64,000 bases of DNA from Ignelater luminosus. Taxonomy: Eukaryota; Arthropoda; Insecta; Coleoptera; Elateridae. The stretch is taken from NCBI GenBank assembly GCA_011009095.1, contig VTPC01091020.1:49136-113135 (forward strand), written 5' to 3'. Shown here piece by piece: positions 1 through 11,369 of this stretch. How positions within the stretch are numbered: the first letter of the stretch is position 1; each line of letters starts with the position of its first letter. Under the pieces are notes generated by a model, which was given only the letters and a program-made list of their open reading frames with translations, was not told where the DNA came from and did no database searches. A program made the translations under genes and the position numbers.

Positions 1-1029
1 ATGGCTGCGCCTAACCTCTCCAGTTTATTGTTTTTCCCTTGTCGAAGTTTACTACTCATCAAACAACCTCTTGGCTTATCTCTCTACAGTGTCCGCCAAA
101 AAGTCTGCACCATATGGGAAAAATTCTTATTGCATGACTTATGGAAAATTTGTTTCTGGCATCCAATTTAGTTTGCCCCAGAACCAAAAATGACCTAATT
201 AAAAGTAATCATGTGATCTCAATTACCTGTCAAATTTGGCATTTTGGAAAGAATGTCCAACAAATGGACTAATTTGACCGAATTTTGAAAAAAGTCATGA
301 GAAAAGAATGTTTCATTTACAATTTTTTACCCGTATGCAAATTTTTAAAAGCCTACCACGATTTGCATATTTTCTCGAGCTAAGCAAGTAAATAGAAGTC
401 AAGTGAGAAGATTATTGAAGACTTCGTAGTCCACCGATGATTTTCGTTGTGCAAGAGAAAAATACTAATGTAGTTTCTTAGAGAAAAGATTATCCTCTAC
501 GGAACCAGATAGACAACTTCTAATTTTACATTCCTATTTACAGTTGATCTTGTACAGACTAAACTGAATGGACCGAAAGTTGCTTTTTTACATTTCAATG
601 GACTTTCATCATCTGTTCTGAAACACTTTTCCATCATACTTGCCTATCATTTGCTTCCCACCGACTGCTTCACTATGTTCTTAATGTCAATTTTTAAAAC
701 CGCAACAAACCAATTGCCAACTACCTACCCCCATTAACTTAACATCTGTAGGTATGTGTAAAAATCATGGAAAGACTAATTATGATATTACTTTTACAGT
801 TTCTTATGAGTAAAGAACTGAATTAACGTAATGCCTACTTGGCTATTTCTTTATTTTGTAAGCTTTCAAAGCTAAAATGTGAAAGGAATGTCTACGTAAA
901 ACAGTTTATAGATATTAGGATTAACTACATGGCAAGGTAAATATGGCATTTCTTCAAATAATGGATAATTGCTTTCTTAGAAAGTAATTTAGCAAATTTA
1001 ACAAGAAAGAATCTCGACAAACTTCTAGT
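1..1029. other. AT-rich sequence, no supported gene
   Basis: No gene is supported here. An open frame of 56 codons begins exactly at base 1 (MAAPNLSSLL...), but nothing shows that it is coding, and its start is an accident of where the window begins. Confidence 0.5.
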
Positions 1030-1187
1030 TAGGGCCGGTGCTAGAGTACTTGGCGCCTATGGCAAAATCTCTGAAGGCGCCTTTGTGTAATAAGCGGAAT
1101 AGTGCGTAGTGCATTTAATATATTTAGTTTCAAATCTTATTGCCCTATGTCAAGTTGCCTCATTTGCTCATCCTTGCGTCGGCCCTG
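1030..1187. mobile_element. hAT-type non-autonomous element (MITE)
   Basis: The 158-bp segment begins TAGGGCCGGTGC and ends GCGTCGGCCCTG, so its ends are short inverted repeats of the CAGGGCCG kind common in hAT elements. It is flanked by a perfect 8-bp duplication, CTTCTAGT, at 1022-1029 and 1188-1195. An 8-bp duplication with CAGGG ends is diagnostic of hAT insertion. There is no coding capacity, so it must have been moved by a transposase from elsewhere. Confidence 0.75.
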
Positions 1188-1837
1188 CTTCTAGTTACAT
1201 ATTGTAAATTTAAATCTTCAGAAAGCTTTTAACGTTTTTTTACCTTATCTTTGTTATATTATTTCAAGAAAAGCTTGGCTCCCCAAAAACAAACAAACAA
1301 ACAAAATTTTAAAATTATTGGAAAGATAAGTGGATCAATTTTAATTTCCAAGAAAACTAATTTTACTAAAGAATTCATATTTCAAACTTTACCCCCAGTT
1401 CCGTGTGTTTTATCGTATCCCCTTTAAGTATAAACAGTACGATAGTTCGAATGACACAATTTAAAACATCTTTTCATCCTTAATACAACTAAGTAAATTT
1501 TCTAAAAAATTTGTCGGTTAATTTACGAGAAATTAGTTTTTGAATTTTTAAGTTAGGAAAATTAAGAAAAAAATTTCAAATTAACAAATATATTTTTCAA
1601 AATCACCAGCATTGATTTCCATACAATAATGCAATCTGTTTGTAATATCTGACCTACCGTTTATGAACGCATTCGGTGTTGTTTTTGTTAAAACACCGTA
1701 TATACGAGGGCGTTTCAGTAAGTACCCGTGTTTGACGACAGAACGCGTTCCTGAAGGAAGTTGGTGTTATCATCGTATGCTGCCATCTATCAAACGACGG
1801 TACAACAAATTGCAGACTGATTGATAGGTTAGTTCGG

Positions 1838-1853
1838 ATTTGACAGCCATTTG
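1838..1853 (+). promoter_or_regulatory. TTGACA and GCCAT motifs upstream of mariner A transposase
   Basis: TTTGACA is followed directly by GCCATTTGA about 35 bp before the transposase start. The same two motif types occur upstream of transposases of other families in this window (see findings). A role as a core promoter or a YY1/Pho-type site is inference. Confidence 0.3.
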
Positions 1854-1883
1854 AGTAAGACGTGTTTCGTGATTTTAGCTAAG

Positions 1884-2949
1884 ATGGAAAAAGAGCAGTA
1901 TCGTTCGGTAATTCGCTTTCTGTTTTTGGATGGGAAAAAATGCGAGGAGATAAAAGCAAAGTTGGTTGCTGTTTATGGGGACACTTCGCCATCTATGACC
2001 ACAGTTAGATATTGGTTCAACGAATTGAAACATGGGCAAACATCCGTTTTTGATGAGGAGCGACCAGGACGCCCGGCAGACGTGGTTACCGAGGAAATCA
2101 TTCAAAAAGTCCATGACATGATTCTCGCTGATCGACGAACGAAAGTGCGTGAAGTAGCAGAGGCCGTAGGTGTGTCGACCGGAACGGCAATTAATATTTT
2201 ACATGATAAGTTGGCGATGAAAAAATTGTCGGCGCGATGGGTGCCGCGATTGCTAACGGTGGACAACAAGCGGATGCGGCTGTTAACTTCGAAGCAGTGT
2301 TTGGAGCAATTTAAGCGAAATCCGAAGGAGTTTTTGCGTCGAGTTGTCACCGTTGATGAAACCTGGATTCATCATTACACACCAGAAACTAAGCAACAAT
2401 CAAAACAATGGATTTCTCCCGGTGAATCTGCTCCAAAGAAGGCGAAGATGGTTCCATCGGCCGGAAAGGTCATGGCGACGATTTTTTGGGATGCGAACGG
2501 CGTCATCCTCATGGATTTTTTAGAAAAAGGAAGAACGATCACTGGACAATACTACAGTGAGTTATTAGACAGCTTCGACAAAAAATTGAAGGAGACACGG
2601 CCGCATTTGGCGAAAAAGAAGGTGCTGTTTCACCACGATAACGCACCAGCACATTCATCCGGAGTTGTCGCCGCCAAACTGCATGAATTGCGTTATGAAC
2701 TGCTGCCGCACCCCCCCGTATTCACCCGATCTGGCTCCCTGCGACTTTTTCTTGTTTCCTAACATGAAGAAATGGCCCGGGGGAAAAAAATTTAGCTCAA
2801 ACGAGGAAGTCATCGCCGAGATTGAGGCGTATTTTGGAGAGTTCGACAAATCCTATTTTTTGGAGGGGTTAAAAAAATGGCAGGAACGTTGGGAGAAGTG
2901 TATATTTCTAAAAGGAGACTATGTTGAAAAAGAAAAGAAAAAATTTTGA
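1884..2949 (+). pseudogene. mariner family A transposase with one frameshift
   Basis: This is a cut-and-paste DNA transposase of the mariner D,D34D class. I chose the start MEKEQYRSVI at 1884; an upstream in-frame ATG at 1851 adds 11 residues with no mariner counterpart. The N-terminal half has two helix-turn-helix segments (roughly residues 1-110) and the WVPRLL linker. The catalytic triad is visible: VDET with Asp158, then HHDNAPAH, then PYSPDLAPCD, with 34 residues between the second and third Asp. The last part lies in another frame. The C run near 2709-2716 carries one extra C before the PYSPDLAP block, and the shifted frame then runs to the expected DYVEK-type end at about 2949. With one lesion and otherwise good conservation, this is a fairly recent loss. 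Confidence 0.9.
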
Positions 2950-3174
2950 AAAAATTGTGTCTTCATTTCTAACACGGGTACTTATTGAACCGCCCTCGTA
3001 TGTTTGTAAGTATATGTTTTAAATGTATTTAATTTTTTTTTGTAAAGTCTTTATATGCCTGTTTAAAGTTTGAAGAGCTTATTCTAATTATTTCTCGTAC
3101 CTTTTTGCTTGCCTAAAATCAGACTTTTAGTGCTTGAAAATCCGCTGTTTGCTTATGAGATGACAAAAACCTTT

Positions 3175-4310
3175 GACAGATAGTCAGCATGGTTTTCTAT
3201 CATTCAGAGCGACGGTGATAAAATTGCAATGTGTTGTTGCATGAACCATCCGTCTAGATGTCTCTGAACCTGTTAATGGGCTATATTCTGATTTTTCAAA
3301 GATCTTCCATTGTGTAGCTATGAACACTTTTTTATCTGACTACTTTATGTTTGCTCGCGTCGGAGCTTCTCAATCACAAGCTCAACATGTTATTTTTGAT
3401 ATTTTTCAAGAATTCTTACTGAGTTCTATTATCTATATATGTTTGCGCCTTGCCCTATGATCTTAAGTCACAAGATGTATTTTACGTAGGTGATTTAGAA
3501 CTATACAAAAATAAATATTACTAGTTCTGGCGTTCTTCAAGGTGACGTTCAGGCTCTAGATAAATGGTGTGCTGATTGATTCATCTCCTTAAATCTGATA
3601 AAAATGCACAACATATAGTTACTATAGGCAATAATCAATTCTTACTATCTGATGATCGTCAGACGGTCCTGGGTATAATTAATTGTGAACTCGATATTTA
3701 ATTGATTTGAACGTGCTTCTTCAAATGTCCAAAAAGTCAATTCTATTACCAGTACCAGAAAGACTCCTTCATCTTTGTTTTCCGTCATTAATAGTAGTAG
3801 ATGAACATTAGTTTTTCAAAGGTATCTATTTTGTCCTATTTGGACACTTGCTTTTTGTCTTACTGATTAGTTACGAAAAACAGTATTTTGCTTTGGAGGG
3901 CATAAAAGGTTTGCATCTGTCCTAACTTTTTTGTAACAATAATAGTAATGAAACTTAAAATTTTGGGTGCGATTAAACGAAATACCTAATTATGATACTT
4001 CTCTTATACTGACTGAAACTTACGGGCATGATTTCATATCTGAGTTGTATTTGTAATAAAAGCTGGAAGCTTTGAATATGACCATAAAACTAAAAAAGAA
4101 AAAAGTTTTAGATGCAGACGGAGAAACAACAAACTATTGCTATTAACAGGTTCTGATGTTTTTGAGCGTATCTGAAGAAAGAACGTAGAACTGTAGCGTA
4201 ATGGCTTTCTCTTTTATTAGAATAATGGGCCAGCTTACTCAACGCTGTCAGGAAAGACGTTTTTAGAAGAAGAAGAAGAAGAGAAGGGATCAACCACAGT
4301 ACTTTAACAT
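3175..4310 (+). mobile_element. LINE (jockey/CR1-like) reverse-transcriptase fragment, decayed
   Basis: Scattered translated motifs in + orientation follow the order of a non-LTR reverse transcriptase. Near 3190 is QHGF (family: QHGFLPGRST). Near 3280-3310 is LYSDFSKIF (family: YTDFSKAFD). Near 3480 is VFYVGDLELYKN, matching the catalytic FYADDLK block with ADD changed to VGD. Near 3565 is LDKWCAD (family: L..W). After about 3800 come sequences like the thumb region that ends in RFLRF. Many stops and frame changes separate the blocks, so it is an old, 5'-truncated copy. The clade is judged from motif style only. Confidence 0.6.
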
Positions 4311-6539
4311 CTGCCTAGTCACAAAATTTGACTCTACACAAAGTGACTTTTTGCTTTTCTCTCAAATCAAATTTATACTCAAGGAGATGAATTTTGACTC
4401 AGTATTGACTAACATAATGATTAGTGAATATTTAAGTAGCTATTAATCGATTATTTGAAATGTCGGTCTCGTCTTTTTCTATTAACTGTCCATTGAACGC
4501 CGTCTTTAAATACGAAGATTTTCATTGTTATTGTAATGAGAACCATTTTGTGCTTACTGAATGTTTATTTTCATTGTATTTATAATAACTTTTATTACAT
4601 GTATAACCTAGTCGCATTATCGCCAACAACTGATTGTAATAACACTAATTTTGGAAGTTAATTTGCTGTGAAATGGTGAATCTTGGTCTAATAATACCAA
4701 ACTGCCTGCTAATTTAATGTAACTTAAATTCGAGTTTAAATTAACAGTGATTGCTAGCAATCATTACGAAACTTCTATTCGATTGCTCGATTAGTTTGAC
4801 TAATTGAATGTTGAACATGGAATAATCTATCTCAGTTTTCTGCAATTTCTGTAATCACAATAAGTACACTTAAAATTGCTATTTTATCTTTATTCTTAAT
4901 AACTATGAATTTTAAATAATGATTAATAATCACAATTTAAATATACGAAAACGTCCTGTTCATTTTACGTACATTTTGTAAGCACTTTAAGATTTAATCT
5001 TATATGTCCATTTCCTGGGTTTTACAAAATATTTTATCAGTCCTTTGCAGTTAAGCCAGCACCTTTAAAAGAGAGGCATCTACCCTTTTCGTTCTGTGCC
5101 TAGTTATAACGATCCTTTTATAAAATATGTTTTCAATAAAGTGCTCTATTAAAACGGTTTTCCAATAGGATGACATCTAGATGTTGAGACGAACCGTGAT
5201 CTAAAGTGAATTGGTCCAGAATGATCTGTAATACAGTAAAGTATAAACGCTTAAAATCTCAAATTTAGCGTGTAATTAAATATTTCCATTTGAATAAGCT
5301 TAATGTACAAAAAGTAGACACATAAGTGGTTTAATATTTGATATAATAAGACATAATATAATCATTCTTTTAGAAGCATTATTAGTTTAACAAATTCTTT
5401 TCGGTTTGTTTCTGATTACTGATAACTCAGTAACGTTTTGTAATTAACAAAAATATATCACATGTTATCATTAAGCAGATATTTAATTCTAGAACGTAAA
5501 ATAGTATGAAAATTAAACGGAACTTTCAAAATTTTCCTTATTGGATTTTTATAGCGCCTGCGCGTGCGAAGCAAGAATAACACAATTTGAAGAAAGCAAT
5601 TATTAAAAACAGATTCCGAAATTTCAAGAGCTAGCAGAATAACCGTTTGATGCTGCATTATTAAGACCCTCCGGATTACTCTTTTAAGGTGTCTTAATAT
5701 TTAATAATAATTCATAAATTACTTCTGATGTAGTGTAGGAATAAACATCTCAAAGAAATAAATAAAAGAGTGTTACTCTAAATAATTAGAATTATAAAAT
5801 AGATTGTAAGTTGGAAATTTGTTTTAGTTTATTTAAAACAATTGAACACGAAATACTTCGTAACAAATTAAAAAGTTCATAACATTAAAACTATTCATTT
5901 GATCTACTTTTGAAAACATTTCTGAATTCACATAACTTGGAGTTTGAAAAATAATGCAAAAACTGAAAATAAACTACAATAAACTTGTTCAACCTTCCAT
6001 AACTATTTGAAGGATACTACATAAGAAGTACAGAAGGATTGTCGCTTCAATCGGATAAGCAAAAGATTTTGGTTACTACATCCCATCTACCAAGTTTGCA
6101 CATGACAATTGATTTTCTTGACTTAACTAGATATAATCCGACTTTCAAATATTTAGTACAAATTCCCGAGGATTTAATATTTCTTTACTTTCACTTGCAA
6201 TAGTTAAGATGTGAATTAGAACTCGAATCGCCTTTTCTTTTGTTTTTAGATAAAATTGCTTTGGTGCGAGGCTTTCAGAACTGTACTAAATTAATGGGGT
6301 TATCTATTACTTTACAAGACAGAATTTTTTTTTCAATAACAATAGAACATTTAACATTACTGAAAAGCAATTATTCAGAAACGAAATTGGTTCAATTAGG
6401 AAAAAGTTGCCTATTTTGAAGATTTTGTGTTTTTTATACCTCAAGCCTTTGAAGTCTTTAAGAACAAACAAAGTGACATTTTGATTGATAGACATCTAGT
6501 ATTACAAATCTTGTAGACAAGTTCAATGCCAAGATTGTT
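4311..6539. other. AT-rich sequence, nothing recognised
   Basis: Only short chance frames are present. I saw no inverted-repeat pair with a target duplication, no protein motif and no RNA gene in this stretch. Confidence 0.5.
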
Positions 6540-7245
6540 TACAGTAAACCACGTCATTCTGATCCAGGGATCTGTGGAACGCGCCAATCAAGACATTCAT
6601 ATTTTAATTATTTAGATATTTAGAAATAATACAACAAAATGGTCAGAGGGATTAAGATTTTTCTTTTGCTTTCGGGGCACTGTTTGGGCTTGCAATGATA
6701 AACAGTTTAAAAAACGGCCACAACTGTTAGAAAAATTATAAGTGGATAAGAGAATCGAACAATTACTAACTGAGAACCTAAAAACCTCAATAGAAACCTC
6801 AAACGAAACACAGAGCAATGAAGAAATTGAAACAGAGCTGACAGTTCTACAGAAACTGGAGAAGAAAGTAGCACCATAAAAAAACTGAGAGACTGGAGAA
6901 TTTTGAAAATGATTTAGAGAGTATAAGATAGGTAAGGAATGATAGCGCATTTGTTTTTTTTTCATTAGGAAGTTAAAGATAGGATCACATCGATTGAGAA
7001 AAATAGATTGGAAAGTTTATATACCATATACTTGGAGCTTAAAAAGACAAGCAAGAAAAATGTGAGACCAAAATACGAAAAGGTTTCCAGTAGTTAACGT
7101 TGGTCAAGATGTAGCAGTTAAAACACCTGATGTCGATAGATGGCGCGCAGGACTTAGAAATGCAATAACTGTCTTGCAGGCCTTTACAAATTGGGTACAT
7201 CAAATGGTTTGTTAGAAAAGTTGTATTCTAGAAACATTTCAAGTT
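6540..7245 (+). mobile_element. Old relic of a Ginger-like (KRBA2-type integrase) element
   Basis: This is a worn, broken fragment related to the better-preserved element at 49281-51993. Shared blocks occur in the same order: GSVERANQD near 6575, DNTTKWSEGL near 6625, TPDVDRWRAGLRN near 7120 and LYKLGTSNGLL near 7180. These correspond to the integrase core end and the C-terminal domain of KRAB-A-domain-containing-2-like integrases, which descend from Ginger-type DNA transposons. No terminal repeats remain. It has multiple breaks and is clearly older than the second copy. Confidence 0.6.
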
Positions 7246-7447
7246 AGTGCTCATGTATTTTATTTTGTATGTCTCGATGCTAAGTACGTACATATATCTT
7301 CTACAGTTACCTCAGAGCAATTTTCTATCAATAAACATTACACAATGTTCCCTGAACTTCCTCTTTGATGAGATAGTTTGTAGCAAGAAAAGCAAGTCAA
7401 AACAAGGCTTTGTGAAATGTGTTTGATAGGAAGATGCTCCAACTACA

Positions 7448-7624
7448 CTAACTGATTTCAATTAAACTTTTATGGGTGTTTTTACATCGAAGAATATTAG
7501 ATCCTTGTACAGAGATTTTTCAATATTCTGACCTTCCTAGGGCGTATATTGAAAAACCTCTACACACGGGTTTAATATTTTTTGATGTAGAAACACCCAT
7601 AAAAGTTTCATTAAAATCGGTTAA
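7448..7624. repeat. Long near-perfect inverted repeat (foldback)
   Basis: Two arms of about 85 bp (roughly 7448-7533 and 7540-7624) are reverse complements with few mismatches and a spacer of a few bases. Landmarks are CTTTTATGGGTGTTTTTAC in the left arm and its complement, around ACACCCATAAAAG, in the right. Transcribed RNA would fold into one long hairpin. The similarity may extend somewhat outward with gaps (ACTAGTT-like matches beyond 7630). I did not find a clear target duplication, so the class is unknown. Confidence 0.65.
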
Positions 7625-8227
7625 GTTATACTAGTTTCGTGAAAACCAATTTTAGCCATTTTCCGACCTATAATATTTTTTCGGGAGGCCCGAAGGTCCC
7701 CTTTAGACGAATGGTAAAATGTGTCGGCTTATTTTGTATGTAGAATCGCCAGTAAAGATTTCATCGAGATCGACGACGGACTTACTGTGCCCTCTCCTTG
7801 TAAGTACATAGTATACATAGTAGCAACTTGCATGCTGGAATTAAATCAGAAGATTAGAAGTTTACCAACAGCATGATCCCAACGTAAATACCAAAAAAAT
7901 TAGTCTGAAAAAGTTGTTTGTATCTAGCGACATAATAATTAACTAATTTAATTGTAGCATACGCATCACCCCAAAGATGATTATTAGAAAACCAGATGTA
8001 ATAACTAAGCTGTAAGTATTAGCTTAAAACACCAAGAATTCGCTGATGTGACAGTTAGATCTTTAAACAGTAGCTGTAAACCTGCTACTTCAATTATAAT
8101 CAAAAAAAACTTTTTTAATGATCTTACGCAGGTACTTCAAATTACGCCTATGTAGTAAGTATTGATGAAAAAATCTATCACTAATAGAATTTGTTGATGT
8201 AGAAGTTGTTTAGCATTTTAATATAAG

Positions 8228-8436
8228 GAGCAGACTTAAAACCCATTTTGTCAATTTTTAATGTGGCGTTAGAGTCTCTATATCTATATCTATAACTTTA
8301 CGATATCCAGGACATTCAAATTGCTTTCGGTCACTTTGCTAAATATAACGGAAAATTTTTTTTCCATTGTTTGGAACATTTTGGTCCTTTGCTGATATTT
8401 TACTATAATTGACAAAAGGCGTTTTTAAGTCTGCTC
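8228..8436. repeat. Candidate MITE with about 30-bp inverted ends
   Basis: The left end GAGCAGACTTAAAACCC at 8228 is repeated in reverse complement at 8407-8436, and both arms continue through TTTTGTCAATT with a small gap. The 209-bp unit has no coding capacity. No convincing target duplication was seen, so the superfamily cannot be named. Confidence 0.5.
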
Positions 8437-11369
8437 TGCATATAGCAAAGTCTGTGGAAGACAATCCCCGCAAGATCTGATTATTGAAAGGAATCAGATC
8501 TCGATGGATGCTCTTCAGTTAAAAACAAAGTAAATATCACATCTGGTCACAAAGTGCTGTTCGGAAACCTGATGGGCTGACTTAATAATGGTGAAGTAAA
8601 AAGTATGCTAGGTTACAGGGTGTAGCTCATCGTTAATGCGGCTTTATACAAAATTAGCTCAAATTAATACCCATATTGCTTTATCTCTTAATACGTACAA
8701 GCAAACACCAAACGAGAGCTTGCTAAATCGTGCCTACCATATGATGTTTCTCCAAGTTTTCTAATAACATATCAGTTGGATCTCAGGCTCACAACTACAC
8801 TAGACTCAGTAATCTTTTATAGTTTATGTATGATCTCGAGTTGCAAGCAGAATCTGAGAAGTCACTTGAGACTTATCTAGGACTCCAACGGCGGAGTCTC
8901 AGGGTTTAGAGAGACATCTACGAAATAGATTTTGTTTTGCATTAACGCTCATTCTTGGAGTAGCTTTTCTTACAAAAATAAGAGGAAGATAGAGGTAACA
9001 TGAACATTATACCATACCAATGATTTAAGATCCTAGTTAATATTTGCAGTTGTCCTTCTATTATACATTCTGGTTCAAAATTATATTGCAACTGTGTTTT
9101 TTACATAAAGCTGATATTTGCAACGTTTTAAAGAAATTTAATTTTGTTGGAAGAGTGATCCTAATATCAATTCCCGCAAAGCTCCAAAAATAGTGATAAT
9201 GACCATGGCTCAAATTGTTTTAGGGTCATTATCTTTGAGTGATTAAATAAATAGTTCTGCATTATGTTGCACGATAGCAACGACAACTTCATGAACTATG
9301 ATGTGAAACGCTATTGCGTAATCTAATAATACTACCACTTATAACTTGTTACTGTTCAAATCCTTAAAATATTGTCAGTAACTAAAACCAAATGCGAAAT
9401 TTGAGATTTCATTAGCGTTTCAATTTCAATTATTTTACACAGAGAAGAAAAAAGACCGGTTGGAATAAGATCCTTATAATAAAATAGTTTTTTCTATTTT
9501 ACAAACTTTTGGAAAAATTGGACATTATTATGTACGGGACATCAGGACAGCAATACTTAATTAATCATTTCTATTTACTTATGAATTCCACTAGTTTCAG
9601 TTTCATTTTCTGTCATTGTCAGTTTATAATATAAATTTAGTAAAAAATTCTCAAGAAGAATATTAGTATAATCATTGGTAAGGTCAGTAGTATTAAAAGT
9701 CAAAGATGGTTTAACTGGGCGAATTTATAAAAGCTTCATTAATTTTATTGACGTCGTTAAAATGGAAAGATATATTGATTTTAGTCAGTCCTTGTTTTTG
9801 AGCAAACCTACGTGCTAAATTTTACCCGTGACATTTTCATATCATAAATATTATGTAACTAGATATAAATGAGTGTGTCGGAATCAGATTACTTTTCATG
9901 TAAATGATAAAATTAGAAGGTAGAGTTTTGCCTAACCATAAAATTCTGTTTCTCAAAATTATTGTTTCTTTTCCTGCAATTCTACGTGTTCTACTTTTCT
10001 GCTTTAAATATTTTTTCCATAGACCTTTTATAATCTTTTTAAGAAAGCTTTAATTAATTCGATGTGCAAATATGTCTTCTTATACAAATTTTAGCCTAAT
10101 TTGGTTTGCAAAATTTTCATCGCAAATCAATTTTTTTCTAAGCAATACCGTCTAAAATACATTTACGAACCACATTAAAAATCCCAAACGGAGCGCGTCA
10201 ATTTCGGTTACTTAATCACGTTTTATGTACTTTATCATGTTTGCCCGTCCAACTTTTTAATTAGAGAGTCGTAGGGCGAAGGATTAACAGGATGTTGATA
10301 GAAGGTGGCGTGACGCCGTGACGGTCTAGAGACAAAACGTCTCATTTGTCGGGCAAATATTGACTTCCTGATGGATTTACGGGCTTTCTCGTCACTCATC
10401 ACGCTCGTTTCGCACGAAACTCCACCGTCATTTGACAAGACCTCTGGAGCAAACTAATTCACTGCAATAACAATAAACTTCACAACCCTTTCCGCTGCAA
10501 TCAACCTGTATTTGACAAGAAGTAGTAACTAACAATCACGCTTGAGTATGTTTGTAACACTTAGATGGGGTGTATCATACAGTAAGTCTCTCAAAATTAT
10601 TTGCTCCAGTTTGTTATCTTTATCGTATAATATATAAATACCATTATGTTGGACAATGTTTACGTTTATTAGGGAAAGCAAATATACGAAGTTATTCTAT
10701 ATATCACCCATCCTCACTAAAGTTGAAATTTTGTTAAAACGAACTTCTTTTACACATTTTACTCAAAGTATCTAAAATGATATTTAATTGAATTTATTCA
10801 TAAAATTTCAATATGACATAATCATAATGACTGTGAATGACAACGAAATTTTATGAGTTCTTCTGGAGCTATTACAAGGTTTACCTAAAGTTTGAAAGCG
10901 GCTAACAGACTAGTTTAAATTACATCATAGCACTAGTTGTAAGCATATCTTACAAGAAATTGCGTGTTCTTCCATAATTTATGTTCGAAAGTTTGTCAGG
11001 AATGTTTTCTTACTTCAAAATCCGAACAAACGACAAACTTTAATGTAAAACGCTAGGATAAAAAATGGCATCAGCCATTACTTTAGTCTTAATTTAAATC
11101 TTAATTATTCGATAAATGAAATTCAAATAGATCAACTTTAACTTTTTGATTTTAGCACAATCTTTAAAGTTCACCAACATAAATAATTCTTTAAAATCCA
11201 TTGGTATTAGCAAGTCTAATTACGTATCTTATTTAATTTGTAATAATGCAATGTTCATCCTCTAACAAACAGTTATGGGAAGACAAAACAGTAGCAACCA
11301 ATCTATGTACTTATTTGTAATCGATCAGTAAGCAAATAAAACTAAGAAAGTCAAAACACCATAAGGTAC
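8437..11369. other. AT-rich sequence with one candidate exon
   Basis: Apart from the candidate exon at 10235-10399 I recognise nothing. A small hairpin lies near 9192-9238, where GATAATGACC pairs with GGGTCATTATC. Confidence 0.4.
10235..10399 (-). CDS. Candidate small host exon, unknown protein (54 codons)
   Basis: An open frame on the minus strand begins with ATG at 10399 (MSDEKARKSIRKSIFARQM...) and ends in TGA after LIKKLDGQT. It is clearly richer in G and C than its surroundings. It uses Arg CGN/AGR and Ser codons in a protein-like way, with a basic segment (RRFVSRPSRRH). Upstream on the same strand, near 10465, lies a pyrimidine-rich stretch ending in GCAG, which could be a splice acceptor. 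The frame is open for about 13 codons before the ATG, back to a stop. I do not recognise the protein. It could be an alternative exon of a larger gene, a very small gene, or chance. Confidence 0.3.
   Translation of the reverse strand: MSDEKARKSIRKSIFARQMRRFVSRPSRRHATFYQHPVNPSPYDSLIKKLDGQT

Larger units (their letters stand above)
1705..2998 (+). mobile_element. mariner element, family A (DD34D)
   Basis: Terminal inverted repeats of about 28 bp begin CGAGGGCGTTTCAGTAAGT at 1705 and, on the other strand, CGAGGGCGGTTCAATAAGT at 2998, with about three mismatches. Both ends are flanked by the TA target duplication (1703-1704, 2999-3000). The element is about 1.29 kb, normal for a full-length mariner. 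It encloses one transposase gene in the + direction. The protein resembles the cecropia/mellifera group as I remember it; the subfamily is inference. Confidence 0.92.

Noticed and set aside
1-171. Frame of 56 codons starting with ATG at base 1
   Set aside because: The start coincides with the arbitrary window edge, and the sequence is not protein-like beyond its first residues.
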